The position numbers and the translations under genes are program-made. Of a DNA stretch of 64,000 nucleotides, positions 45,246 through 56,890 are shown one piece after another. Positions within the stretch are counted from its first letter, which is position 1. The number at the start of each line of letters is the position of its first letter. The notes beneath the pieces are model-generated. The model was given only the letters and a program-made list of their open reading frames with translations. It was not told the DNA's origin and made no database searches. The DNA comes from Aselliscus stoliczkanus (Eukaryota; Chordata; Mammalia; Chiroptera; Hipposideridae): assembly GCA_033961575.1 (NCBI GenBank), contig CM066737.1, positions 47,406,771-47,470,770 on the forward strand. Direction: 5' to 3'.

Positions 45246-45256
45246 TCCATGGGCTT

Positions 45257-45362
45257 TTTTTTTTTTTTGAGGGCAGTGTCACTGGCCCTCATATGTGGGA
45301 CCCAAACTGGGGCCACCGGCTTCACAAGCCAGCGCTTAACCACTGAGCCACTCGGCCGGCTC
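45257..45362 (-). mobile_element. Short SINE A, minus
   Basis: Poly(T), GGGCAGTGTCACTGGCCC. Duplication TCCATGGGCTT at 45246-45256 and 45363-45373. Confidence 0.94.
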
Positions 45363-45458
45363 TCCATGGGCTTATTTAACATTCCTCCTAACGTCCTGAT
45401 TTTCAGTCTGCTCCTTCACCTACCTTGTCTCTTTTGTTTGCTGTCTCTGCTGGCAGCC

Positions 45459-45594
45459 ACATCACACGCCTGGATGATTCTGCTCAGTCACCAGCCATAA
45501 TCATGATTGATAACATTGTCCTAACAGTACATGACCCATTCACATCATTCTTTCCTCCCAATCCAGCAAAGAAGAAGGCTCAGAAGAAATGGGT
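45459..45594 (+). other. Exon-like segment, unidentified
   Basis: About 135 bases open in one frame, preceded by a pyrimidine-rich tract and GCTGGCAG and followed by GTGAGT, so it looks like an internal coding exon with good splice sites. The frame includes IMIDNIVLTVHDPFTSFF and ends NPAKKKAQKKW. I do not recognise the protein. It is not in a repeat I can name. It could be a real exon on the plus strand, a relic of one, or chance. Confidence 0.3.
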
Positions 45595-46265
45595 GAGTTT
45601 CTCTAAGAATGAAAGGATGCTGGGTGGAGGGCAAGATGATCACATAGGCATCATATCACTAGGTTTGAATAAAGAACATTACATGGGTTCAAAGGAAAAT
45701 CCCAAAGATAGACTCCATTACCTCTTTGCTATACTTGGCAACTTGATTCAGGCCCTGAGTGGTATCAGCATTATATGGGTGGTGAAATTAAGACTTCAGT
45801 GAAAGCAGCCATGTCCTGGAGGTTTGTGAACTCTGAAGATCAAGTGTGCTGCTACTTACAGCTCACAAAGTATGTTCTGACATATGGCAGATAACCTTTG
45901 TAGCAGGATTGGGTCTAAGTCTCATTTCACACATGCAAGTGCTGAAGACATGGTGTGCTTCTGACACACTGTAAATACAGAGCTTTTCATTTGTATTTAA
46001 TAAGAATGGAAAAGACAACTTTTGTTTTCTTTCAGTTGTATCAGACATATTGTGGGTCTTTGGGGTAACAATACTTATGATTTCTTGAGTACTTACTTTA
46101 TGCCAGTTTACATACTCTGATTGCTACTAGCTGCCTAGAGCTGTATTTGCTGTATTTAAAGGGATTCTGGGCCTGTGGCTGGCTTCACTGGTAGAAAGCT
46201 GTGAAGGATTGTAATGTCTACAAGGGGCTCTAGAGAAATAAATGCACCATGCTGAGCATGCATTT
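45595..46265. other. Unique sequence, no gene seen
   Basis: The frame of the exon-like segment stays open through the putative donor to about 45802. No repeat recognised. Confidence 0.35.
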
Positions 46266-46267
46266 TT

Positions 46268-46358
46268 CCAGCTCTCTGCCAGATCACATAATCTTCACAG
46301 TGGTCTTTTGAAGTAGGTATAATGAGTTGCATTTTACACATAAGGAAACCAAGCCTCT
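46268..46358 (-). repeat. MIR-like fragment, minus
   Basis: ATCTTCACAGTGGTCTTTTG, GTAGGTATAATGAGTTGC, ATTTTACACATAAGGAAACC: complement of the MIR core. Confidence 0.7.
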
Positions 46359-46462
46359 GCCTCCATTTCCAATCATGTAATCATGCTGACTCCTGCTTTC
46401 AATCTCTCTTTTTCCTCTCACCTAAATGACCATTTCTCTCTCACCCTATGCCCAGCTCATGT

Positions 46463-46777
46463 TCAATCTCCTCGATTCAGGTTCCTCTGACTATTCAGAT
46501 CCTTACTGACTTCTCCATTCCCTGAGCTGTGGAAGTACACATGCTCATATGCTCCCACATTTAGGTTACCTCTCTCCTTTGAACCTTCATAATACCTTGC
46601 AGGGTCTGGTCCCATGGGCCTTATATAAATCCGTTTTGATTGATACACTAAGACAACAAGAACTAGGGGAATGATAAGCAGAAACATACCTACTAGTAGT
46701 CTGAGGCTAATTTTATTTTTTAATCCAAAGCAAATGTTGAGGTCAGATAAAAACTTCTGTATTACCTCTATGTTCAA
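46463..46777 (-). other. ORF with one transmembrane segment, unidentified
   Basis: 104 codons outside recognised repeats. After a polar start the frame contains LLVGMFLLIIPLVLVVLVY, a good single transmembrane helix (residues about 27-45), then a basic patch SKRIYIRP and a polar tail. No family recognised. Possible splice-like sites are not convincing. It may be a chance ORF or a gene relic. Confidence 0.25.
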
Positions 46778-46779
46778 GA

Positions 46780-47960
46780 AAGCAGCCTAGGAGGGTGTTC
46801 TGCATAACTGAATATGTACATTACCTCATTTCACAAGAACAACCAGATGATATATTTTAAATCATGACCATCTCAATAAAGGTGAGTTATCATCATACCC
46901 ATCTAATCACCATCTAATCCATATGTGAAGATATTAAATGAGCAACTGAAAGGGAATGATTAGGTTTCCATTCATACTGAGTTTCACTGTCTATGTGTAC
47001 AGAGATTTAAATATTTTTAAAAGCACTTTAATATTTATTGTTCCATTCGATCTTGACCTCAATTTTTCCATTTTTTAGGTCATAAAACCAAAGCACTGAG
47101 GTATTAAGTCAAGAGGCAACAGGAAAGTTTGACCCATGTATAACTGTTTCTGAAGGACTCTCATGTGCAACACTTGTTCTCAGAGACAAGGAAGGAACTA
47201 TCTGAAGATGCATATGGGAGGATGGGGTGAAGATGCAATGAGTATCTCCATGAAGTAAATTATGAATGCCATATCATTGGAAGAGCTTAGGCAGAATGAG
47301 GATTGCCACCTGGCAAAGAGTTAGAGTGAAGACTCCAATAATCAGGTATGAGGGAGGTGGCATAAAGATGATTTAGTCCTTTCAAGGCTATAGACTCTAT
47401 AACTTGCTTGAGCATATAGCTAAAATGTGGGTGATAATATTGACTGTTAGTTGTATGTAATCTAGAAGCTGATCTTCAGATCCACAGCCAACCTGAACCT
47501 TACCCACTTTGCCCTCTTACCTCACAGGAACTATTCCTGGAGGGGAATCATTAGCTAAGATACAGCAAGCTTTGTTTACCAATTTGAAGGCTTAGCTTGG
47601 TTTCTCTGTCCATTCCCAATGTCCCCATTATTTCAAACAGTATATACTGTTTCAAGTAAACAATTAGGGAAAGAGTGGAAAAATTCTGATCTGCAGGTAG
47701 CAAATAGTCAAACAATGAGCCTTTAAGTTTAAAATGAAACATCTTCTCCTACATTCATGCTCCCTGCTGTCTCTTTTTTCTTTAATACATTAAGTGCAAC
47801 TCACTTAGTGCTGAACACCACTTGCAACTGATGGGCTGACAGAGCCTAGCCCACTTACCTTTAAACTTTTTTTTTTTTGCACAGCTAGGCTCCAGTGGTG
47901 AGCAGGCAACCTGCAGCCCTGCTCAAGGTGGAGAAAACTTTATATAAGAAACTTAGTGGG
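46780..47960. other. Mostly unique sequence
   Basis: A weak MIR-like complement is at about 47030-47115 (ATTTTTTAGGTCATAAAACC). No gene recognised. Confidence 0.4.
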
Positions 47961-48184
47961 CAGACAATTAAGTTCGTGAACTCATCCTAGAGAAGGTGCT
48001 ACATACTCCATTGCTGAATATCACTATGGTCATCTTCAAACTACTCTGTTTGGGAAGCTATGCACTGATGACAGCACCTAGTACACCCTTCAAAGACATT
48101 TTGGAACTCTTTTTCTGGAATGGCCATCAGAGCTGTTGTTGTATTATACTTGATATCCTGAATGTCATCAAAATGTCTTCCTTT
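47961..48184 (-). mobile_element. Mariner copy (c), left part
   Basis: Starts CAGACAATTAAGTTCGTGAA and carries the C-terminal transposase end on the minus strand. Split from the right part (49084-49426) by a young L1. Without the L1 it is about 567 bp. Confidence 0.87.
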
Positions 48185-49083
48185 ATCAGTATGGAGGTAT
48201 CTCAAAAAACTGGAAATGGAACTGCCGTATGACCCAGCAATTCCACTCTTGGATATCTACCCAGAGGAATCCAAGATGCTAATTCGAAAAAATATATGCA
48301 CCCCTATGTTTATTGCAGCGCTATTTACAATAGCCAAGACTTGGAAACAACCGAAATGCCCATCGGTAGATAACTGGATTAAGAAACTATGGTACATTTA
48401 TACAATGGAGTATTACTCCACTATAAAGAATGAAATCGTACCATTTGCAATGATATGGACGGACCTAGAAACTATTATGTTAAGAGAAATAAATCAGTCG
48501 GAGAAAGACAAATACCACATGATCTCACTTATATGTGGAATCTGAAAAACTGAATGAATGAGCAAAGTAAACAGAAACAGTCTCATAGATATAGAGGAAA
48601 AAGAGGGTTGCTAGTTGGGAGGGCGGGTGGGGATGAGGGAGAAGGGGAAGGGATTAGACAGCATAAATAGGTAACTACAATATTGCCATAGGGATATGAA
48701 AGACAGTTCAGGGAACATAATAATGTTGTAAATAATTTGTGTGGTGTCAGATGGTCACATGTCTTGGTAGGGAGATCACTTCATGGATGGAGTAGAGGCT
48801 TGATCACTGCACTGTATACCTGAAACTGATTTTGTATAATGTATGGCGACTGTGACTGAATATATACATAGTCACGGGATGTGGATTATATTGTGGAAGG
48901 GAGTCAAAGGAATTGTAATAAATATGCATGATATGGGGTGGAGGAGAGGGGTGGCGAATTGGGGGTGGGGGGTTGTCACTTTGAGGGGTAAAAATTATAA
49001 CTATTGCACTATGTTTTACACCTGAAGCTAATTTAAAACAAAAAAAATGTTTATTTCACAATAAAAAAAAAATAAAATAAATA
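48185..49083 (+). mobile_element. Young 5'-truncated L1 inside mariner
   Basis: About 0.9 kb. ORF2 C-terminus open from 48185 to 48545 ([39 protein letters not shown]), then an unrearranged 3'UTR ending TTTATTTCACAATAAAA. Duplication TCTTCCTTT at 48176-48184 and 49084-49092. It shows the normal 3' end of the family from which copies I-III are derived. Confidence 0.92.
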
Positions 49084-49426
49084 TCTTCCTTTCACTCTTT
49101 TCTTTCTCATTGGGTAAAGAAAGAAGTCATTGGGGCCAGGTCAGGTGAGTAGGGAAGGTGTTCCAATACACTTATTTATTTACTGGCTAAAAACTCCCTC
49201 ACAGACAGTGCCATGTGAGCTGGTGCAGCCTTGATGCAAGAGCCATGAATTGTTGGTGAAAAGTCCAGGTCATCTAACTTTTTTCACACAGCGTTTTCAG
49301 CACTTCCAAATAATAAACTTGGTTAACTGTTTGTCCAGTTGATACAAATTCATAATGAATAATCCTTCTGATACCAAGAACAGGTTAGCAACATCATTGC
49401 AACAAGTTTGAGAACTTAATTGTCAG
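49084..49426 (-). mobile_element. Mariner copy (c), right part
   Basis: Continues the transposase C-terminal half upstream to the codons around EFVPTGQ, then ends GAGAACTTAATTGTCAG. No N-terminal coding region. Confidence 0.87.
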
Positions 49427-49735
49427 ACCTCATATATCATGTTTTTCAATTAAAATAAGCCTCTTAATGGCTGAAGATTATAAAAGTTCCAACTTTTAGA
49501 GATGAAGAATTTTAGGCTCAGGAAATGGCAAATGATTTGGGTCATAATTATGACTCTCCTTGCTAAGTTCTAGTCTCAAGCCCTTTCCAATTATCCTTTC
49601 TTTCCCCTCCCAGCATTGACTATTAATGAACAAACAATACAGAGATTATAGAGTATGGTCTAGAAGCAACCTTTTAATGTCATTCAATAATTGGTAACAT
49701 CCCACATATATGAAAAGTATTTTTGTGATATAACT
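49427..49735. other. Unique sequence, no gene seen
   Basis: Nothing recognised. Confidence 0.4.
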
Positions 49736-49739
49736 GTTC

Positions 49740-49905
49740 CCCTACTGTCTCATTTGTCATTTTCATAAACTATGAGGTAGGCAGGGCAAGTATTCAACAC
49801 TCCCTCCAACAAATAAAGTAAGAATTGTCTAAGGACATGCAACTATTTAGTATAGACCTGGGACTAAAATCCTCAACTCTTGCTCCTAACATCACTATGC
49901 CCTGG
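49740..49905 (-). repeat. MIR-like, minus
   Basis: TCATTTTCATAAACTATGAGG, GTAGGCAGGGCAAGT, ACATGCAACTATTTAGTATA, GACCTGGGACTAAAATCC. Confidence 0.65.
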
Positions 49906-49919
49906 AAGTAGTTTGAAAC

Positions 49920-50120
49920 TGTAGGAAAATCATGGCTTTGGAGTCAGATAGAATTTACATTAAAATTTCAATCTGAGTTCAAAGCCAAAGCTGTGAGATC
50001 TTGGGCAAGTTACCTCTATGAGCCTTAGTGTCCTCATCTGTAAGATATGTATTGCAAAATAGCTATGATGCATTGAGATACTATATAAAAAGTTCTTGGC
50101 ATCCAATAGACATCATTAAT
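49920..50120 (+). repeat. MIR SINE
   Basis: TTTGGAGTCAGATAGAATTT, TGTGAGATCTTGGGCAAG, GAGCCTTAGTGTCCTCATC, AGTTCTTGGCATCCAATAG. Confidence 0.8.
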
Positions 50121-50349
50121 AGAAGCCACTGACAGCATCATATTTTCTGCAGATATTGGAAGGTAACTTAACCAAACATCCTTGTTCTAAGCTCCAGTTT
50201 TCATCTGGATATGCTGAGGAAAATGATTCTACCCAAGTAAATTAGTGTGGAGCAAGTGGCTTAAATTAAGTCACTTAGTATATAACCTGCCTTGGTGGAC
50301 TCGTTTGCATCATTCATATCACTTGTCATTGATTATATGCTGGTTTTCT

Positions 50350-50462
50350 GTAACAGACTATGATCTAATCAAGATAGGAATCATCCCATTTCATTTCTGT
50401 ATCGCCAGGGCCTAGCACTCTTCCTTACACATAGAGGTTCTCAGTAATTCTTTGTCGAACTT
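50350..50462 (+). repeat. L2 3' fragment
   Basis: TTTCATTTCTGTATCGCCAG then GGCCTAGCACTCTTCC and CATAGAGGTTCTCAGTAATT. Confidence 0.7.
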
Positions 50463-50464
50463 AT

Positions 50465-50880
50465 ATCTGATCATGGAAGCCATAGTTAGAACTGGATATT
50501 AGTAAAGGTGGTCTGCTACTGCCTACACCCTATATATCTCTTCTATTTTTCTTCCCTAATGTATGTGAAAAACAGCCCTTCTTCAGTGCATTTTAGCATG
50601 TTTTTGCAATACAGTTGTCTAAGTTAATCAGATAGAAATATAGACAAAGACTTGTGGCATTGGAACCAATGCTCAGGAGGCAGGTATCCCAGGCTTGGAT
50701 TTCAGTAACCTTAGCCAGAGTAGTGAGAAGCCTTGGAAACCCTTGAAAATGTACTTTGTTTGGATGAAAGGGTAATTTAGATGGTGGTTACTCTTTTCTT
50801 AGAAGAGTTTCAGAATAGCCCAGGCTCTAGATCAAGACAATTACCTAGCAAACTTATAAAGAATACAAATGCTTTATGTT
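50465..50880. other. Unique sequence, no gene seen
   Basis: Nothing recognised. Confidence 0.4.
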
Positions 50881-50882
50881 AT

Positions 50883-51541
50883 AGAAAACGTGGCATGAGG
50901 AGTGTTTCCTGAAACCTCACCTGCAAGATACAACAAATTGAACAGCTATAATTCAACAGAAGATTTCCTGCACAGCACACAGGCAGGTCTGAGAAATCCA
51001 CAAATAGAATCACCAGAAGGTGGGCAAATTGGGCAAGTGGGGGAGGAGGGAAAGGAGAAATGCAGAGACATGGGTCAGAGGATGCAGGAGAGAGACTGGA
51101 GCTCGCTGCACTAAAGAGCTTACTGCAGTCATTGGAGAGGGAAGAATCTGTGCTGCAATTGTACACCCTATTGCCGACAGTCCTGCCTGAGGGATCATCA
51201 TATAATATGGCTAAACCCAGCACTTGCAGCAGAGACCTCGGAGCAAATATTGAATACAGAAAGGTGACAACAGTGGTTTAATCCCTCACTGCCAGACAGA
51301 AAACAAAGACACAGAGCCTGGTCGCCTCCCCCCAACTCTCCCAGAGCTTGCCCCATCCCCACATCCCAGTTAGAAGTAGGCTCAAGAAGAAATGGTAGCA
51401 AGGTAAGATTAAAGAACAGAATATCTACAACTCTGAGAACTGCAGACCCACAGCCACAGACTCACAGCACAACTAATTCCAGTGAAAGGGAAGGAACTGT
51501 AGGGGCAAGAGGACTGTATGCTGATGGTCACCATTGGTCAG
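50883..51541 (+). mobile_element. L1 5'UTR fragment, plus
   Basis: Matches the start of the L1 at 30803: TGAAACCTCACCTGCAAGAT, GAACAGCTATAATTC, GGTGGGCAAATTGGGCAAG and GAGAGGGAAGAATCTGTGCTG. It abuts an L1 of the same family in opposite orientation at about 51542. Confidence 0.85.
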
Positions 51542-51772
51542 AGCAAGTTGTCTTTTTCCTCTTATTTTTTTAAGTGTTTTTTTTTTTCTTTGCACTGTAT
51601 GTTATGTTTAAGTGTATAGTGCCTTATTTGGTGTAGGGGTTGCCATTTCCTGCTTCTGTCTGTCTGTTCATAGTACTACTCATGGTTTTCAGTCTGTTGT
51701 TTTTTTGTTTCAGATATAATAGCCTCCTTCAGCATTTCCTGTAATGCAGGTCATGTGTTAGAGAAAATTCCC

Positions 51773-52720
51773 TCAGCTTCTGTATGTTTGAAAGATCTTT
51801 ATTCCTCCTTCATATTTAAAGGATATCTTTGCTTGATATATTATTCTTGGCTCACAATTTCTCTCCTCCAATAGTTTGAATATTTGATTCCATTCCCTTC
51901 CGGATTGTAGAATTTCTTCTGAAAAACCTGATGGTAATCTAATGGGCTTTCCATTGTAGGTTACTGTCCTATTTTCCCTGGCTGCCTTGAGGATTCGTTT
52001 TTTGTCGTTAATTTTTGACAGCTTCAATGCCATGTGCCTTTAAGAAGATCTGTTGGGATTGAGGTAATTAGGTGTTCTATTTGGTTCTTGCATTCGAGGA
52101 TCCAGTTCTTTCCACAAGTTTGGGAAGTTCTCGTTGAATATTTGTTTGAATATACTCTCTTTTCTCTTCTCCCTTTCTTCTTTTTCTGGTATGCCCATTA
52201 TTCTTATATTGCTCTTACTTATTGAGTCAAAAAGTTCCTGTAGAGCTCTTTCATTCCTTTTAACTCTCAAGTCTCTCTCTTCTTTGGTCTGTGTCATTTT
52301 TAGATTTCTATCTTCAATTTCACTGATTCTTTCCTCCATCTGGTCAGCTCTGTTACCTATGCTGGTTATTTCATTGTTCTTTTCTTTTATTGAATTTTTT
52401 TTGAGGGCAGTGTCACTGGCTCTCATATGTGGGACCCGAACCGGGGCCACTGACTTCCCAAGCAAGTGCTTAACCACTGTGACCCCCTTTTATTGAATTC
52501 TTCATGTCCATAAATTCTATTTGGTTCTTTTTAAAAATTTCAAACTCTTTGGTAAAATCTTCATTTCACTCTTTGATAGTGTTTCTGAGGTCATTAAATG
52601 CCTGTTTGTGTTTTCTTGCATATCATTGAGTTTTTTCAGAACTGCAATATTGAATTCTCTATCATTTAAGTCACATCTTTCCATGTCTTTAAGTTCATTT
52701 TATGGAGACTTTTCATTTTC
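51773..52720 (-). pseudogene. L1 ORF1 relic, older family
   Basis: Two open pieces. 52040-52477 holds the coiled coil (DQMEERISEIEDRNLKM) and RRM start (NIRIMGIPEKEEREKRKES). 51773-52033 holds the C-terminal domain (LKLSKINDKKRILKAARE, SFKYEGGIKIF). A SINE splits the N-terminal part. Confidence 0.82.
52397..52486 (-). mobile_element. Short SINE A in L1 ORF1
   Basis: GGGCAGTGTCACTGGCTC, GACCCGAACCGGGGCC. Duplication CTTTTATTGAATT at 52384-52396 and 52487-52499. The head end is slightly truncated. Confidence 0.93.
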
Positions 52721-53298
52721 TTTCTGAGATGCCTTATTACATTGATTATTCTTGCCAATTAGTTAATTATTATATTTCCTCCTAGGCATCTACAGGAATG
52801 GGTTCTGCAACAGTTTGGTAGGAAGAGATCTTTCTTTTCTTTCCAGTAGTTGTTGGTAGAATTCTTTATTTTCTCTCCGACTGCAGCCTTTCATTCTCTC
52901 TCATGCTGTAGTGTTATATGTTTTATGTACTGTTCCAGCTTCTCATAAAATGGGAGGATTCCCTAGAATATGGTTTTCTTCTCTGTGAGCAGGCTGCCTG
53001 GGTCTAAGGGCACTGCCTCCGTGGGGGAATGTGGAGAGCTTCTGAAATTCTGAAGCTCTTCGTGCACCAGATTCAGGGCCTGTGTGTTTCAGCAGCTCTG
53101 TTTACCCCTGGAGGGATCTGCTCCGATAGGTGGGGGCAGGGGCAGGGTGGGTTGTGACAGGTGGCTCTGAGCAGTGGTGGCTGGCAACCACTAGCACAGA
53201 CAATCAGGCACCCAAGGCTCTCCCTCCTTCGCTGGATCTAGTTGAGCTGTGAGCTTTTGGCTGTGGGCTGCAATTCTCAGAACTGCAAACATTCTGTT

Positions 53299-53404
53299 CT
53301 TTTTTTTTTTGAGGGCAGCACCACTGGCCCTCATATGTGGGACCGAACTGGGGCCACTGGCTTCCCAAGCCAGCACTTAACCACCGTACCACTCAGCCGG
53401 CCTG
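53299..53404 (-). mobile_element. Short SINE A in L1 5'UTR
   Basis: GGGCAGCACCACTGGCCC, GCTTCCCAAGCCAGC. Duplication AACATTCTGTT at 53288-53298 and 53405-53415. Confidence 0.94.
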
Positions 53405-53987
53405 AACATTCTGTTTTTCTGATCTGACTCTGCTACTGTTCTGCTTCTAGCACTGGGCAGGTGAGGGTGAGATGAGCTTTGGTAGGGCCTGGAGGAGTCT
53501 GCTACACTCCATGCCCATGCCTTCTATCCTCTGCTTGGCAATGCTTATATCAGCATTTTCATGTTTCTTCCCTCAGTCTTTGTTCTGAGATCTCTGCCAT
53601 GAGGTTGAGGTTCAGCCATGTTATATGCTGATTCCTCAGGAAGGACTGTGGGCCATAAGGGGAGAGCTAGCAGTCTGAATTCTTTCCTCTTCCACAACTG
53701 CTGTATCTCCAGAATGCAGGGAGCTCAGAGATCCGTGCTCAGTCTGTGTCCATCCTATATCCCTGTGTGACCCATGTCTCTGCACTTCCACCTTTCCTCC
53801 TCCCACACATGCCCAATTTGCCCACCTTTAGATGATTTCAGTTGTGCATCTCTTAGTCTTGCCTGTCAGCTGTGCAGGGAGTACTTTGTGGAATTATAGC
53901 TGTTTACTTTGTTGTAAATTCCAGGGGATATTTCAAGAGCTCACCTTATTCTGCCATTTCTATGATACCTTCTCTCCCAGAATAATC

Positions 53988-54442
53988 CTATTTTTTTAAA
54001 GATTTTAATGGAGAATTGGGGGAAGGGAACAAGGAGAACTGGGGTAGGGGAACAGACAAGTTGCTGTCCTTTTGTTCTTCAGTCTAGTTGCAGAGGATAT
54101 TGCTTCACTGGCCCATGTTGGTATCATCATTGTCCTCTTCTCAGGTGAGGCAGATTGGTCGCCGGCCTCTGGACAGCCACTCACAAAGTCTCTTGGCAGT
54201 TCACACTGGCTGCCAGCCACTCACACTGGCTGCTGGCCACTCACTGTAGCCTATGTCAGTCTACCACAACAGGGGCTGCAGCTATGCTATCCTGGGGACT
54301 CACAGCAGCCAAGCTCCAGGTGGAGCTGTTGTTCACCATCTTAGTTGTAGAGGGCAGTGTCACTGACCCTCATATGTGGGATCCAAACTGGGGCCACTGG
54401 TGTCCCAAGCCAGCTGTTAACCAACGCGCCACTCGGCAGGCC
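53988..54442 (-). mobile_element. Long SINE A at L1 inversion junction
   Basis: Reverse complement with body repeats (CCACTCACACTGGCTGC), CATCTTAGTTGTAGAGGGC and the tRNA head. Perfect 16-bp duplication CTCTCCCAGAATAATC at 53972-53987 and 54443-54458, so it inserted right at the L1 inversion point. Confidence 0.93.
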
Positions 54443-55644
54443 CTCTCCCAGAATAATCTTAACCAAGGATGTGAGGAAGCTCTACATTGTAAACTTTAAG
54501 ACATTTGTAAAACAAACTGAAGAAGACACAGAGGAATGGAAAGACATTCCATGTTAGTGGATTGGAAGAATCAACATAGTTAAAATGGCCATTTAACACA
54601 AAGAAATATACAGATTTAATGCCATCCCCATCAGTATCTTAATGACATTTTTCTTAAGAAATAGAACAAAAAAATCTTCAGATTTATATGGAACCAAAAA
54701 AGACTCCAAATAACCAAAGCAACACTAAGAAAATAGAATAATTCTGGAGGTATCGCACTCCCTGACATCAGCTTGTACTACAGAGCTACAATAATCAAAA
54801 CAGCATGGTCCTGGCACAAAAACAGACATATAAACAAATGCACAGAATTGAAAACCCAGAAATAAACCCACATAAATATGGACAGATAGTTTTCAACAAA
54901 GAAGCCAAACACATACAATGGATAAAAGAAAGCCTCTTCAATAAATGATGCTGGGAGAATTGGAATGCCACCATAGGCAAAAGAATGAAACTAGGTTGCT
55001 ATTTGTCACCATGTACCAATATTAACTCATAATAGATTAAAGACCTAAACAATAAACTGCACAGAAGGAAACCTAGGTAATAATCTTGTGGACCTTCAGT
55101 TAAAAAAGGATTTTATGAATCTGATCTTAAAGGCAAGGGAAGCAAAAGTTAAAATAAATGAATGGGACTATTACAAACCAAAAAGCTTCTGCACAGTAAA
55201 AGAAACCATTTACAAAACAAAAAGGGAACCAATTAAATGGGATAACATATTGGCAAACAATACCTCAGATAATCAGCTAGTATCCAAAATGTATAAGGAA
55301 CTCATGCAACTCAACAAGAAAGGACAAAAAAACATCCAATTGAGAACTGGCAGAGGACATGAATAGACATTTCTCCAAAGAGGACATACAGATGGCTAAT
55401 AGATATAAGAAAAGATGCTGAATATCATTTATCATCAGACAAATGCACTAGTTAGAATGGCTATCATCAACCAGACAAATAATAATAAGTGTTGGAGAGG
55501 CTGTGGAGAAAAGGGAACCCTCATACACTGTTGGTGAGAATGTAGATTGGTGTAGTTACTATGGAGGTCAGTGTGGAGATTCCTAAAAAAATTGAGGATA
55601 TAATTACCATATGACCCAGTTATCCATCTCCTGGGGATATGATA

Positions 55645-56202
55645 TCTGACAAGGTCGCTAACTTGATGCAACAATATTGCTAACAATTTTTTTTAAATAT
55701 CAGAGGCATTATTCATTATGAATTTGTATCTACTGAACAAACAGTTAACCAAGTTTACTATTTGGAAGTTCTGAAAATATTGCATGTAAAAGTTAAATGA
55801 CCCGAACTTTTCACAAACAATTCATGGCTCCTTCATCACGAAAATGCACCAGCTCACAGGACACTGTCTGTGAGGGAATTTTTTAGCTAGTAAACAAGTG
55901 TATTGAACACCCTCCCTACTCACCTGATCTGTCCCCCAATGATTACTTTCTTTGCCCAAAGAAAAAGGAAATACTGAAAGGAAGATATTTTGATGACATT
56001 CAGGACATCAAGGGCAATATGACAACATCTCTGATGGCCATTACAGAAAAAGTTCCAAAATTTATTTGAAAGGTGGACTAGGTGCTGGCGTCAATGCATA
56101 GCTTCCCAAGGGGAGTACTTCAAAGGTGGCCATAGTCATTCCTATTCAGCAATGACGTATGTAGCACTTTTTCTAGGATGAATTTGCAAACTTAGTTGTC
56201 TT
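55645..56202 (+). mobile_element. Mariner, internally deleted copy (d)
   Basis: 558 bp, opposite orientation to copies a-c. Plus-strand remnants of the transposase C-terminus (HPPYSPDLSPNDYF near 55905) with stops. Ends are diverged: CTGACAAGGTC and CTTAGTTGTC. Inserted into L1 ORF2. Confidence 0.85.
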
Positions 56203-56347
56203 ACCTCATATACCCAAAATATCGGAAAGTATTTATCCATGAAGATATATGTGCTCTGATGTTCATTGCAGTTTTATTTACTGTGCCCAATTCATGTAAC
56301 TGACCAATGTGTCCTTCTATAGATCATTGGATAAAAAAGATGTGGTA

Positions 56348-56452
56348 CAGGGCCAGCCGAGTAGTGCGATGGTTAAGCATTAGCGTGGGAAGCCAGTCGC
56401 CCCAGTTTGGGTCCCACATATGAGGTCCGGTGATACTGACATCAAAAAAAAA
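56348..56452 (+). mobile_element. Short SINE A in L1
   Basis: GGGCCAGCCGAGTAGTGCG, diverged anticodon stem, ends CTGACATC plus A-tail. Duplication AAAAAGATGTGGTA at 56334-56347 and 56453-56466. Confidence 0.93.
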
Positions 56453-56890
56453 AAAAGATGTGGTATACATACATAATGGAATACTATTCTGCTGTAAGAA
56501 AAATGAAATAATGCAATTTGTGACAACATGAAAGGATCTTGAGATCTTTATGCTAAATGAAATAAGTCAGACAGAAAAAGCCATGAACCATATTTCACTG
56601 ATATGTAGGATATAATACTGGAAGAAATGAACAATACAAACAAAGAAACAAAAACTAATAGACACAGACAACAGTTTAGTGGTTACCAGAGTACCAGATG
56701 GTGTAGGAGGAATAGTAGAATATGGTAACCAGGGTCAAATATATGGTGATGGTAGGAGAACTGATTCTGGGTGGTGAACACATAATGTGATATATTGATG
56801 ACGTATTAGTGAATTGTATACTTGACACCTTTGTAATTTTACTAAAAATTGTCACCTCAATAAATTTTAATTAAAAAGATACAAATACAA

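Larger units (their letters stand above)
51542..53971 (-). mobile_element. L1 5'UTR, ORF1 and inter-ORF, inverted
   Basis: Minus-strand L1 with its 5' end at about 53971 (ATAGAAATGGCAGAATAAGG in complement), 5'UTR to about 52720, ORF1 to about 51750 and inter-ORF sequence beyond. SINEs at 52397 and 53299 are inserted. Immediately right of its 5' end, forward ORF2 sequence begins (54443), as expected of a twin-primed insertion. Confidence 0.85.
54443..56890 (+). mobile_element. L1 ORF2 and 3'UTR, forward
   Basis: Begins in ORF2 (AATCTTAACCAAGGATGTG) and runs through CAGTTTGGAACC-type ORF2 C-terminal blocks (WDNILANNTSDNQLVSKMYK at about 55240-55300) to the 3'UTR, ending CACCTCAATAAATTTTAATT. 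Interrupted by a mariner (55645) and a SINE (56348). Confidence 0.88.

Noticed and set aside
53242..53427. Small ORFs within SINE copies (for example ...GPHMWDRTGATGFPSQ...)
   Set aside because: The same peptide-like pattern appears in every SINE A copy on one strand; it is not a gene.
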